From: Candidatus Intestinimonas stercoravium
Lineage (GTDB): Bacteria > Bacillota > Clostridia > Oscillospirales > Oscillospiraceae
DNA: 54,905 bases
Assembly: GCA_019117605.1 (NCBI GenBank)
Contig: DWZK01000090.1
Coordinates: forward strand, 1-54,905
Direction of reading: 5' to 3'
The notes below the pieces were generated by a model. It saw nothing but the letters and a program-made list of their open reading frames with translations. It ran no database searches and was not told the origin of the DNA. Positions within the stretch are counted from its first letter, which is position 1, and every line of letters starts with the position of its first letter. The position numbers and the translations under genes are program-made. This document shows, piece after piece, positions 27,221 through 36,323 of the stretch.

Positions 27221-28519
27221 TCAGATCTCCAGCCCCGCCAGGACCTCCAGGCCCCGTCTGCTCAGCTCCGCGTTTTTATTGCGCTTGCCTTTGACCTTGT
27301 AGCCCAGGGGCGGCATGATGCCGAAGTTCACGTTCATGGGCTGGAACTTCTCCACCGTCTCGTTGGATACATACAGGGCCAGGGCCCCGATGGCGGTCTC
27401 CTGGGGGAAGTCCACGGGGGGCTGTCCCAGCAGCCGCCGGGCCAGCTCCACCGCCGCCAGGAAGCCGGAGGCGGTGGACTCCACATAGCCCTCCACCCCG
27501 GTGATCTGTCCGGCGAAGCAGATCCGGGGCTCCTTCCGCAGCCGGTAGTACCGGTCCAGGAGCCGGGGGGAGTCCAGATAGGTGTTCCGGTGCATGACTC
27601 CGTAGCGGACGAACTCCGCGTGGGAGAGGGCGGGGATCATGGAGAACACCCGCTTCTGCTCCGGCCAGCGCAGGTGGGTCTGGAAGCCCACCAGATTGTA
27701 GATGGAGCCCTGGGCGTTGTCCTTGCGGAGCTGCACCACCGCATAGGGCTCCCGCCCTGTTTTGGGGTCCCGGAGGCCCTTGGGCTTCAGGGGGCCGTAG
27801 CGCAGGGTGTCCCGGCCCCGGCGGGCCATGACCTCCACAGGCATGCAGCCTTCGAATACGTTCTGGTCCTCGAAGCCGTGGACCTCCGCCGCCTCCGCCG
27901 TGGTGAGAGCCTCCCAGAAGGCGGCGTACTCCTCCTCGCTGAGGGCGCAGTTCACATAGTCCGCCGTCCCCTTGTCATAGCGGGAGGCGAACCAGGCGTG
28001 GTCCATGTCCAGGCTCTCGAAGGTCACCAGGGGGGCCGCCGCGTCGAAGAAGCTCAGGTAGTCGGCGTGGACCAGCCCCTGGATCTTCTCCGCCAGGGCG
28101 TCGGAGGTCAGGGGGCCGGAGGCCAGGATGACCTCCCCCTCGGGCGGGATCTCGGTGACCTCCCCCTCCACCACCCGGATCAGGGGGTGGGCGCGGACCT
28201 GCTCCGTGACCGCCCGGCTGAAGCCCTCCCGATCCACCGCCAGGGCGCCGCCCGCCTCCACCCGGTGGGCGTCGGCGCAGGACAGGATCAGGGAGCCGCA
28301 GCGGCGCAGCTCCTCCTTGAGGAGCCCCACCGCGTTCTCCAGCTGGTCGGAGCGCAGGGAGTTGGAGCACACCAGCTCTCCGAACCAGGGGCTGTGGTGG
28401 GCGGGCGTCATCTTTTGGGGCTTCATCTCATGCAGCTCCACGGGGATCCCCCGCCGGGCAAGCTGCCACGCCGCCTCGCTCCCCGCAAGGCCGGCGCCGA
28501 TCACGATCACGGGTCTCAT
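27221..28519 (-). CDS. trmFO: methylenetetrahydrofolate--tRNA-(uracil-5-)-methyltransferase TrmFO
   Basis: VIVIGAGLAGSEAAWQLARRGIPVELHEMKPQKMTPAHHSPWFGELVCSNSLRSDQLENAVGLLKEEL; CFAGQITGVEGYVESTASG. Confidence 0.96.
   Translation of the reverse strand: MRPVIVIGAGLAGSEAAWQLARRGIPVELHEMKPQKMTPAHHSPWFGELVCSNSLRSDQLENAVGLLKEELRRCGSLILSCADAHRVEAGGALAVDREGFSRAVTEQVRAHPLIRVVEGEVTEIPPEGEVILASGPLTSDALAEKIQGLVHADYLSFFDAAAPLVTFESLDMDHAWFASRYDKGTADYVNCALSEEEYAAFWEALTTAEAAEVHGFEDQNVFEGCMPVEVMARRGRDTLRYGPLKPKGLRDPKTGREPYAVVQLRKDNAQGSIYNLVGFQTHLRWPEQKRVFSMIPALSHAEFVRYGVMHRNTYLDSPRLLDRYYRLRKEPRICFAGQITGVEGYVESTASGFLAAVELARRLLGQPPVDFPQETAIGALALYVSNETVEKFQPMNVNFGIMPPLGYKVKGKRNKNAELSRRGLEVLAGLEI
27227..27279. 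repeat. direct repeat copy B: 3' end of the intact trmFO
   Basis: Same 53 bp as 27001-27053; encodes the TrmFO C-terminus KNAELSRRGLEVLAGLE. Confidence 0.92.
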
Positions 28520-28537
28520 ATATCTCCTCGCTGTTCG

Positions 28538-29263
28538 TCAGGATAGTCCGGCGAGCGAACGCACCGCCGCGATGACCGCCAGATGGGCGGGATAGAACAC
28601 ATAGAAAAACCATTTGGGGGTCCGCAGGCCGCTTTTGGTGGGCAGGTAGATGAGGGGCAGGGCCAGCAGGGCGAAGATCGTCCAGTTGACGGGATGCCCT
28701 CCCACCACCAGGGCCAGGGGATCCTCCAGGCTCCCGCCCCACAGGGCGGGCAGGTAGTCCAGCACATAGAGCGCCGCGCCTGCGGCCCGGTGCCGGCGGC
28801 ACAGGTAGAAGATCAGCATCAGCACCACGCCGCCGTAGCCGTAGTCGAAGTTGAACAGGGCCAGGACCACCACGCAGGCCAGGAAGAGCCACCACTTCCG
28901 CTCCTTGAAGCCCCACATGGCCAGCAGGCTCAAAAACAGGGTGAAGAAGATGTTCCAGTTGGTCAGGTTGCCCAGGATGTCGTCCGGGTGGAAGGCCAGG
29001 ATCCAGAAGGGCTGGGAGACGGCGGCGAACACCGCCAGCCGCCCCAGGTAGCGCCGGATGTCGTGGGTGTACAGCAGGCCTACGGTCATGCAGTAGCAGA
29101 ACAGGGGGAAGGCCAGCCGTCCGATCCAGCGGAAGACCGGGATCTCCGGGAAAAAGGCGCTGCCGATGTGGTCGCAGAGCATGGCCGCGCAGGCGATCCA
29201 TTTCAACAGGTCCGTGTCCAGGTTGGTGTCCAGGCGTCTCTCCTGGGTCTCTTCTCTCGTCAT
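28538..29263 (-). CDS. TraX-family membrane protein
   Basis: DLLKWIACAAMLCDHIGSAFFPEIPVFRWIGRLAFPLFCYCMTVGLLYTHDIRRYLGRLAVFA. Start moved to MTREETQ (29263), which has GGAGAGG upstream. Confidence 0.88.
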   Translation of the reverse strand: MTREETQERRLDTNLDTDLLKWIACAAMLCDHIGSAFFPEIPVFRWIGRLAFPLFCYCMTVGLLYTHDIRRYLGRLAVFAAVSQPFWILAFHPDDILGNLTNWNIFFTLFLSLLAMWGFKERKWWLFLACVVVLALFNFDYGYGGVVLMLIFYLCRRHRAAGAALYVLDYLPALWGGSLEDPLALVVGGHPVNWTIFALLALPLIYLPTKSGLRTPKWFFYVFYPAHLAVIAAVRSLAGLS

Positions 29264-29312
29264 GTCGTCCTCTCCTCGGATAAGGTCTCGCCCCGCTGCA
29301 AGGGGCGGATCA

Positions 29313-29333
29313 GTCAAGGGCAGGGCCCTTGAC
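29313..29333 (-). terminator. hairpin downstream of topA
   Basis: GTCAAGGGC-agg-GCCCTTGAC. Confidence 0.4.
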
Positions 29334-29356
29334 TCCTTCCCCGGGGAAGGACGCCG

Positions 29357-31774
29357 TCACTCGGCTTTTTTCGCCGCCGCCTTCCTGGCGGTGGTCTTCG
29401 TGGTCTTTTTGGTCCCCGCCGTCTTCTCGGCCTTGGCGGTGGACTTCTTCGCGGCGGTCTTCTTGGCCGGGGCCTTCTCCGCCCCTTCGCCCTCCGCTTT
29501 GGCCGCCGCTCTCTTCGCAGCGGTCTTTTTCGCCGCGGGGGCCTTCTCCGCCGCCGCCTTCTTCCCGGCCGTCTTCTTCTTGGCGGCCGTCTCCTGGGGC
29601 TCCGCGGCCTCCTGGGCCTCCCCGTCTTTGGCGGCGGCCTTCTTGCGGTAGCCGCCCCGCTTCTCCTCCGGGGTGAAGTTGGCGCAGTCCGGGTTGATGC
29701 AGAAGGGGCGCTTGAAGCCCCGGCCCGCCTTCTTGAACATGGTCCAGCCGCACTCGGGGCAGGTGTCCTTCACCGGCACATCCCAGGTCATGAAGTCGCA
29801 CTGCTGGGCCTTGCTGCCCTCCCTGACCACGTTGAACTCGCAGCCATAGTAGGTGTATCCCCGTTTGGAGGTCTTTTTCAGGATGCGGCCCCCGCACTTG
29901 GGGCACTTGCCGGGCATCTCCACCACGATGGGCTGGGTGAAAGTACACTCCGGATAGCCGGGGCAGGCCAGGAAGCGGCCGAACCGGCCGGACTTCACCA
30001 CCAGCTGCCTGCCGCATACCGGGCAGATCTCCTCCGACACCTCGTCGGGCACCTTGATCCGCTCCTGGTCCTTCTCCGCCTCCTGGAGCTCCTTTTCAAA
30101 GTCGCCGTAGAAGCCCTTGAGCAGGTCGCGCCAGTCCTCCTTGCCCTCCTCCACCTTGTCCAGCTGCTCCTCCATCTGGGCTGTGAAGGCGGTGTCCACG
30201 ATGTCGGGGAACTTCTCCTTCATGAGGCCGGTGACCACCTCTCCCAGGGGGGTGGGGCGGAGGTTCTTCCCCTCTTTCACCACATACTCCCGGTCCAGGA
30301 TCGTGGAGATCGTGGGGGCGTAGGTGGAGGGGCGGCCGATGCCCTTCTCCTCCAGGGCCTTGATGAGACTGGCCTCGGTGTACCGGCTGGGGGGCTGGGT
30401 GAAGTGCTGCTCCGGCTTGGTGCCGGTGAGGGCCAGGGGCTCCCCTTCCTTCAGGTCGGGCAGAGGAGACTGCTTCACCTCGTCCTCCTCATCCTTCCCC
30501 TCCACATATACAGCGGTGAAGCCGGAGAACTTGAGGGAGGAGTGGTTGGCCCGGAAGCGGTAGCCCGCGGACTCCACCTCGATGGACACGCTGTCATAGA
30601 CGGCGTTGGCCATCTGGCAGGCCAGGAACCGGCTCCAGATGAGCTTGTAGAGCCGGTACTGCTCGCTGGTCAGGTCCTTCTTCACGTCCTCGGGGGTGAG
30701 GCGCACGTCGGAGGGCCGGATGGCCTCGTGGGCATCCTGGGCCCCGGACTTGGACTTGAAGTGCCGGGTCTTCTCCGGGTAGTAGGCCGCGCCGTACCGG
30801 CTGACGATCATCTCCTTGGCGGCGGCCAGGGCCTCCTCGGACAGGCGCAGGGAGTCGGTACGCATATAGGTGATGAGGCCCACAGTGCCCTCGCCCTGGA
30901 TGTCCACGCCCTCATAGAGCTGCTGGGCCACCGCCATGGTGCGCCGGGGGGTCATGTTCAGCTTCCGGCTGGCCTCCTGCTGGAGGGTGGAGGTGATGAA
31001 GGGGGGCGCCGGAGAGCGGGTCTTGTCCTGCCGCTTGACCCCTTTCACGGTGAAGGGCGCGGCCTTCACCGCCTCCACCACCGCCTGGACCTCCTCCTCG
31101 CTGTGGAGCTCCTGCTTCTTCTCCCGGCCGTAGAAGGCGGCGGTAAAGGCGCCCTGCGCGGGCGCGATGCGGGAGAGGTCCACGTCCAGGGACCAGTACT
31201 CCTGGGGCTGGAAGGCCCGGATCTCCTCCTCCCGCTCGCACACCAGGCGGGTGGCCACCGACTGCACCCGCCCCGCCGAGAGCCCCCGGCGGATCTTCTT
31301 CCACAGGAGCGGGGAGAGCTGATAGCCCACGATCCGATCCAGCACCCGCCGGGCCTGCTGGGCGTCCACCAGGTCCATGTCGATGGCGCGGGGGGAGGCG
31401 ATGGAGTCGTTGACCACTTTCTTCGTGATCTCGTTGAAGGTGACCCGGTAGGTCTTGTCGTCGGGGATCCCCAGCAGCTCCTTCAGATGCCAGGAGATGG
31501 CCTCCCCTTCCCGGTCCGGGTCGGTGGCCAGAAAGACCTTGTCGCTGCCCTTGGCCGCCTTCTTCAGGTCGGCGATCACGTCTTCCTTCCCCTTGATGGG
31601 CTGGTAGTCCGGCTGGAACCCGTGTTCCACGTCCACCCCCAGCTTGCTCTTCGGCAGATCGCGGACGTGTCCCATGGACGCCCTGACCTCATAGCCGGGG
31701 CCCAGATACCTCCCGATGGTCTTGGCCTTCGCCGGGGACTCCACGATCACCAGATCTGTATTCGTTTTTGCCAC
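29357..31774 (-). CDS. topA: DNA topoisomerase I with Lys/Ala-rich C-terminal tail
   Basis: DLVIVESPAKAKTIGRYLGPGYEVRASMGHVRDLPKSKLGVD; VGLITYMRTDSLRLSEEA; zinc-finger CPVCGRQLVVKSGRFGRFLACPGYPEC. Tail AAKKKTAGKKAAAEKAPAAKKTAAKRAAAKAE.... Confidence 0.97.
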   Translation of the reverse strand: MAKTNTDLVIVESPAKAKTIGRYLGPGYEVRASMGHVRDLPKSKLGVDVEHGFQPDYQPIKGKEDVIADLKKAAKGSDKVFLATDPDREGEAISWHLKELLGIPDDKTYRVTFNEITKKVVNDSIASPRAIDMDLVDAQQARRVLDRIVGYQLSPLLWKKIRRGLSAGRVQSVATRLVCEREEEIRAFQPQEYWSLDVDLSRIAPAQGAFTAAFYGREKKQELHSEEEVQAVVEAVKAAPFTVKGVKRQDKTRSPAPPFITSTLQQEASRKLNMTPRRTMAVAQQLYEGVDIQGEGTVGLITYMRTDSLRLSEEALAAAKEMIVSRYGAAYYPEKTRHFKSKSGAQDAHEAIRPSDVRLTPEDVKKDLTSEQYRLYKLIWSRFLACQMANAVYDSVSIEVESAGYRFRANHSSLKFSGFTAVYVEGKDEEDEVKQSPLPDLKEGEPLALTGTKPEQHFTQPPSRYTEASLIKALEEKGIGRPSTYAPTISTILDREYVVKEGKNLRPTPLGEVVTGLMKEKFPDIVDTAFTAQMEEQLDKVEEGKEDWRDLLKGFYGDFEKELQEAEKDQERIKVPDEVSEEICPVCGRQLVVKSGRFGRFLACPGYPECTFTQPIVVEMPGKCPKCGGRILKKTSKRGYTYYGCEFNVVREGSKAQQCDFMTWDVPVKDTCPECGWTMFKKAGRGFKRPFCINPDCANFTPEEKRGGYRKKAAAKDGEAQEAAEPQETAAKKKTAGKKAAAEKAPAAKKTAAKRAAAKAEGEGAEKAPAKKTAAKKSTAKAEKTAGTKKTTKTTARKAAAKKAE

Positions 31775-31838
31775 TTCGTACCTCCATTGGTATCCTTGCC
31801 GCCCGCTTGAGACGCGGGCCGGGAATATCGTTGGAAAA

Positions 31839-31860
31839 ACGGGCGGCCGCGGCCGCCCGT
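31839..31860 (-). terminator. terminator of dprA
   Basis: Perfect 22-bp palindrome ACGGGCGGCCGCGGCCGCCCGT followed by TTTTT on the minus strand. Confidence 0.75.
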
Positions 31861-31867
31861 CTGCATA

Positions 31868-33091
31868 TCATATCTCTGCGGGCGCTCCCAAGATCTCGAA
31901 GCGCTTGCCAGGGAGCTCCGTGAGATAGCCCTGGATCTGGAGGAGGGTCAGAGCCGAGAGCACCCGCCGTGCAGGGAGCCCGGTCCGCTCCACCAGCTCG
32001 TCGGAAGTCAAGGCCGCCCCCTCCAGGGCGCTGAGGACCGCCCGCTGGTCTTCAGTCAGGCCACTTACGTCACTATATGCCCTTCGGAGCGGCTTGTCAA
32101 CCGTTTTTTCCCCGGAAGAGGGACTTCGAGGGGCCTCCGGCCCGGCCGGCGCCCCCGGTCCGGCCGTTTCTTCCGCGCCCTCCGGCAGTGGGGCGGGCGC
32201 AGGACTGCGGAGCTTGTCGGGGAAGCGTCCGGCATACTCCCGCAGCACGTCCCAGCCGCAGGTCACCAGCTTCGCCCCCTGCTGGATGAGCCGGTTGGGC
32301 CCCTCGCTCATGGGGGCATCGGCATTGCCAGGGACGGCGAATACGTCCCGGTCCTGGTCCAGGGCCTGTCCCACCGTGATCATGGTGCCGCTGCGGAGGG
32401 CACATTCCACGGCCACCACCCCCAGGCTCAGGCCGCTGATGATCCGGTTGCGGATGGGGAAATGCCAGCCCGCGGGCTCGGTCCCCGGCGGGTACTCGCT
32501 GATCAGCGCCCCGGCGGCGGCCACATCCTCATAAAGGAAGCGGCTCTGCCATGGATAGGGCACGTCGATCCCGTTCCCCAGGACAGACACCGCCCTCCCG
32601 CCGCCTTTCAGCGCGCCCCGAAGGGCCTCGGTATCCAGGCCCTGGGCGATGCCAGAGACCACCAGCCCTCCGCCGGCGGCCAGCTCCCTCCCCAGCTTGC
32701 CCGCCATGCGGCGGCCATATGCTGAAGGGCGGCGGGCCCCGACCAGGGCCACCGCCGCCTCCTCATCGAAATGGGGCAGCCTGCCCCGTATATACAGCAC
32801 CAGGGGCGGGTCGTAGATGTTCTTGAGCCGCTCCGGATAATCCGCGTCCCCCAGGGTCAGGATACGCAGGCCCAGGCGGTCGCAGTCCCCCAGGATGCGC
32901 TCCGCCTCCTCCAGGGACTGGCGGCGCAGCCGCTCCTTCGCCCCATCCGACAGGCCCGGGATCAGGTCGTATTCCGCCGGGTCCGCGAAATAGGCCCGTT
33001 CAGGGGCCCCGAAGTGCTCCAGCACCCGGAAGGCCAGGGCGGGCTGGAGCCCCCGGGTGCTCAGCCACAGCCAATATCTCAGAGGAGCCAT
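31868..33091 (-). CDS. dprA: DNA-processing protein DprA
   Basis: VALVGARRPSAYGRRMAGKLGRELAAGGGLVVSGIAQGLDTEALRGALKGGGRAVSVLGNGIDVPYP; C-terminal winged helix. Confidence 0.95.
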   Translation of the reverse strand: MAPLRYWLWLSTRGLQPALAFRVLEHFGAPERAYFADPAEYDLIPGLSDGAKERLRRQSLEEAERILGDCDRLGLRILTLGDADYPERLKNIYDPPLVLYIRGRLPHFDEEAAVALVGARRPSAYGRRMAGKLGRELAAGGGLVVSGIAQGLDTEALRGALKGGGRAVSVLGNGIDVPYPWQSRFLYEDVAAAGALISEYPPGTEPAGWHFPIRNRIISGLSLGVVAVECALRSGTMITVGQALDQDRDVFAVPGNADAPMSEGPNRLIQQGAKLVTCGWDVLREYAGRFPDKLRSPAPAPLPEGAEETAGPGAPAGPEAPRSPSSGEKTVDKPLRRAYSDVSGLTEDQRAVLSALEGAALTSDELVERTGLPARRVLSALTLLQIQGYLTELPGKRFEILGAPAEI

Positions 33092-33115
33092 CTCTCGTTC
33101 TCCTTCCTCCGCCTC

Positions 33116-33892
33116 TCAGGCCTCGCCCCGCCAGCCCTCCCAGAGGACCACTGCGGCAGCCACGGCGGCGTTGAGGGACTCGCAGCGCGCCCGCATGGGG
33201 ATCTTCAAGGTCCCGCCGCACAGGGCCAGGACCTCCGGCGAGACGCCCCTGCCCTCACTGCCGATGACCACGGCGGCCCGGCGCAGATCCACCTGCCGCA
33301 CATCGCCGGTATCCGTCCCCAGAGCGGCGGCGTAGAGGGGCAGCCCCGCCCGCTCCAGGGCGGCGGTGAGCGTCTCCCGGTCCGCCTCCCACACGGGCAG
33401 GCGGAAGCAGGCCCCCATGGAGGCCCGCACCGTCTTGGGCGCGAAGGGGTCGGCGCAACCGGGCAGGAGGATGAGGCCGTCCGCCCCGAAGGCATCGGCG
33501 GTGCGCAGCACCGTCCCCACATTGCCCGGGTCCTGCACCCCGTCCAGCACCAGGTAGCGCCGGCCCTCCATGGCCTCCGGCAGGGCCAGGCGGGGCGTCC
33601 GGCACAGGAAGAGGACCCCTTGAGGGGTCTGTGTGGTGGAGAGGGCGGAGAGCAGCTCTCCGGGAACGCGGACCATCCGCACCCCCTCCGGCACCCCGTC
33701 GGGGGCGGGGCCTGCCATATCCCACACCACGGTGGTCAGCTCCGCCCCCCACCGGAGGGCTTCCGCCAGGAGCTTCGGCCCATCACATACGAACTCCTCC
33801 CGTTCCCTGCGGTGGGAGCGGGAGGCGTTCAGCTTTCGGATATGGGCCGCCAGAGGGTTCTGGCGGCTGGTGATCGTCTCTGTGTCCATCAC
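33116..33892 (-). CDS. TrmH/SpoU-family RNA methyltransferase
   Basis: LVLDGVQDPGNVGTVLRTADAFGADGLILLPGCADPFAPKTVRASMGACFRLP; VVIGSEGRGVSPEVL; IPMRARCESLNAAVAAAVVLWE (SPOUT knot). Confidence 0.94.
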   Translation of the reverse strand: MMDTETITSRQNPLAAHIRKLNASRSHRREREEFVCDGPKLLAEALRWGAELTTVVWDMAGPAPDGVPEGVRMVRVPGELLSALSTTQTPQGVLFLCRTPRLALPEAMEGRRYLVLDGVQDPGNVGTVLRTADAFGADGLILLPGCADPFAPKTVRASMGACFRLPVWEADRETLTAALERAGLPLYAAALGTDTGDVRQVDLRRAAVVIGSEGRGVSPEVLALCGGTLKIPMRARCESLNAAVAAAVVLWEGWRGEA

Positions 33893-34545
33893 AGGTCGTG
33901 GAGCCGGCCGATGTCGTCGTTACGGCCCAGAGTGACCACCACGTCGCTCTGCTGGAGCACATAGTCCGCGCCGGGAGCCACCTCCCAGCCGTTCTCGCCG
34001 CCGTTCTTGTGCACGGCGATGATATTGACCTTGTACTTGGCCCGGACATCCAGTTCCTTGAGAGACTTGCCCAGCCAAGGCTTGGGGACGCTCAGCTCCA
34101 CGATACCGAAGTCCTCGGAGAGCTCGATGAAATTGAGCACGTTGGAGCTGGAGAGGTTCTGGGCCAGCTTCACGCCGGTCTCGTGCTCCGGGATGACCAC
34201 CCGGTCCGCCCCCACCTTCTGGAGCACCTTCTGATGCACATAGCCCTGGGCCTTGGCGATGACCTTTTTGACCCCCATCTCCTTAAGGCTCATGGTGATG
34301 AGAGCGCTGGTGCCCACGTCATCAGCCATGGCCACGATGGCACAGTCATAGTTCCGCACGCCCAGAGCCCGGAGGACGGCGGGGTCCCGGGCATCGCCGG
34401 TGACCGCATGGGTCACCTGGTCGGCGATGGCCTGCACCCGGTCTTCTGCGCCGTCGATGGCCAGCACCTCGTGGCCCAGCCGGCACAGTTCGGTAGCCAC
34501 CGCCGTGCCGAAACGTCCCAGTCCGATCACAACATAAGTTTTCAT
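33889..34545 (-). CDS. TrkA/KtrA-type potassium uptake regulator (RCK domains)
   Basis: MKTYVVIGLGRFGTAVATELCRLGHEVLAIDGAEDRVQAIADQVTHAVTGDARDPAVLRALGVRNYDCAIVAM (RCK-N) plus RCK-C. Confidence 0.94.
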   Translation of the reverse strand: MKTYVVIGLGRFGTAVATELCRLGHEVLAIDGAEDRVQAIADQVTHAVTGDARDPAVLRALGVRNYDCAIVAMADDVGTSALITMSLKEMGVKKVIAKAQGYVHQKVLQKVGADRVVIPEHETGVKLAQNLSSSNVLNFIELSEDFGIVELSVPKPWLGKSLKELDVRAKYKVNIIAVHKNGGENGWEVAPGADYVLQQSDVVVTLGRNDDIGRLHDL

Positions 34546-34593
34546 AGCTCTACACTTGCTCCTTATCCTCTTTTTATACTTTCAGTCTTCCGG

Positions 34594-35970
34594 TCAGCCG
34601 ATCATCACTTCGGCAGTGGGGTACTTGATCTTCGCCTGGTCCTTGCTGCGGGACAGGAAGGCGATGGAGAAGGACATGATCCCCACACGCCCCAGGTACA
34701 TCATGATCACCAGCATCACCCGCGCCACGTTCCCCAGACCGGGGGTGATGCCCACCGTGACGCCCACGGTGGCCATGGCGGAGGCCACCTCGTAGGCGGC
34801 ATCCAGGAAGTGGACCGACTCCAGCAGAGAGAGCACCATGGAGCCTGCCACGAAGACCCCCACCACCACCAGGGCCAGGGTCATGGCGTCCATCACCCGG
34901 CGCTGAGCGATGGTGCGGCCCCGGAAGGTCACCGCTTCCCGGCCTACCAGGCCCGCCCGCAGGGTGAGCAGCAACACCGCGATGGTGCCGGTCTTGATAC
35001 CGCCGGCGGTGGATCCGCTGGAACCTCCGATCAGCATGAGGATGCATCCCATGACCAGAGAGCTGTCCAGCAGGCCGGCCTGGCCCACCGAATCATAGCC
35101 GGCGGTACGGAGGGTGATCGCCTGGAACATGGAGTTGACCACTTTCTGCCATACCGGCATATCCCCAAGGGTAGCGGGATTGTGCCACTCCACCGCCAGG
35201 AAGAAGAGGGTCCCCCCGATGATGAGGGCAGCGGTCATACAGAGGACCATCTTGCTGTACAGGGACAGCTTGCGCAGATCCTTCCGGCAGCGGAGGATGT
35301 CCTCCCATACGAAGAAGCCCAGGCCGCCGATCACGATGAGAGACATGATGACCAGCAGTATCACCGGATCGTCGTTATAGTTGGTCAGGCTCACGAAAGG
35401 CTGATCCACGCCCAATATGTCGAAACCGGCGTTGCAGAAGGCGGATATGGAGTGGAAGATCCCCCGCCAGATCCCCTTGAGCAGGCCGAAATCGGGGATG
35501 AAGCGCAAAGCCAGGATCGCCGCCCCGATGCCTTCCAGGAGGAAGGTGCCCATCAGGGCGTGCCGGACCACCCGGACCACACCGTCCATATCGTTCAGAT
35601 TCAGAGTGGAGGCCATGAGCAGCCTCTCAGAGAGCCCGATCCTGCGGCGGAGCAGGAAGGAGATCACAGAGATGAGGGTCATAAAACCCAGGCCGCCCAA
35701 CTGGATGAGGCAGATGATGACTACTTGCCCGAACAGTGTCCAGTGCATATAGGTGTCCACCACGATCAGACCTGTGACGCATGTAGCGGAGGTAGCCGTG
35801 AAGAGGCAGCTGATGAAATCGGTGACCTGTCCGTCCCGGCTGGAGATGGGCAGCATCAAGAGCAGAGCTCCCACCAGGATGATGATCGCAAAGGAGGCGA
35901 CCACGATCCGTCCGGGGTTCAAGCTCCGCAAGAGGTTCCATTTGTACAACCGCTGAAATATCCAACGCAT
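34594..35970 (-). CDS. TrkH/KtrB-type potassium transporter
   Basis: MRWIFQRLYKWNLLRSLNPGRIVVASFAIIILVGALLLMLPISS...LFTATSATCVTGLIVVDTYMHWT; IGGSSGSTAGGIKT. Start placed at 35970 (GGAGAG RBS) rather than the listed 36123. Confidence 0.94.
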   Translation of the reverse strand: MRWIFQRLYKWNLLRSLNPGRIVVASFAIIILVGALLLMLPISSRDGQVTDFISCLFTATSATCVTGLIVVDTYMHWTLFGQVVIICLIQLGGLGFMTLISVISFLLRRRIGLSERLLMASTLNLNDMDGVVRVVRHALMGTFLLEGIGAAILALRFIPDFGLLKGIWRGIFHSISAFCNAGFDILGVDQPFVSLTNYNDDPVILLVIMSLIVIGGLGFFVWEDILRCRKDLRKLSLYSKMVLCMTAALIIGGTLFFLAVEWHNPATLGDMPVWQKVVNSMFQAITLRTAGYDSVGQAGLLDSSLVMGCILMLIGGSSGSTAGGIKTGTIAVLLLTLRAGLVGREAVTFRGRTIAQRRVMDAMTLALVVVGVFVAGSMVLSLLESVHFLDAAYEVASAMATVGVTVGITPGLGNVARVMLVIMMYLGRVGIMSFSIAFLSRSKDQAKIKYPTAEVMIG

Positions 35971-36019
35971 CTCTCTACTCTCCAAAAAACAGTTTTCTTT
36001 CTCTTCCGCCGTGGAAACG

Positions 36020-36041
36020 CGGCCCCGCAAAAGCGGGGCCG
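36020..36041 (-). promoter_or_regulatory. leader hairpin between the trkH-like promoter and start codon
   Basis: CGGCCCCGC-aaaa-GCGGGGCCG (TTTT loop on the transcript strand), ~50 nt upstream of the ATG at 35970. Confidence 0.5.
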
Positions 36042-36061
36042 TTCTCCAGTGAGTTACGGTG

Positions 36062-36090
36062 AGTATAGCACAGTCCTTCTGGAAATACAA
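36062..36090 (-). promoter_or_regulatory. putative promoter of the potassium transporter genes
   Basis: Minus strand TTGTAT (36090-36085), 17 bp, TATACT (36067-36062). Confidence 0.5.
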
Positions 36091-36241
36091 GACAGTTTCC
36101 CTTTTCTTTTTGTAAAATCGCATTTTAGTTTCATTATATTGATAATGTCATGATTTTTCCTATTATATTTTACGATATAGTTCCGTTTTTCACCATTTAT
36201 TTTTCCTCGGCTCCGGTCCGGGCCGGTGATAGAGAGGCGAA

Positions 36242-36271
36242 GCCCGGGCCGCTTCGAACAGCGGCCCGGGC
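36242..36271 (-). terminator. hairpin downstream of the SLH-esterase gene
   Basis: GCCCGGGCCGC-ttcgaaca-GCGGCCCGGGC, 11-bp perfect stem. Confidence 0.55.
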
Positions 36272-36323
36272 CCCGAATGGTCAGCGATCCATATCGCCCT
36301 TTCCTGCGCCTGGCAGGTCCGGG

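Noticed and set aside
28538-29263. TraX homologue as evidence of a conjugative element
   Set aside because: TraX-like genes occur widely on Firmicutes chromosomes and no other conjugation genes are nearby.
35971-36123. N-terminal extension of the TrkH-like ORF
   Set aside because: Contains the predicted promoter and leader hairpin; family start fits MRWIFQ at 35970.
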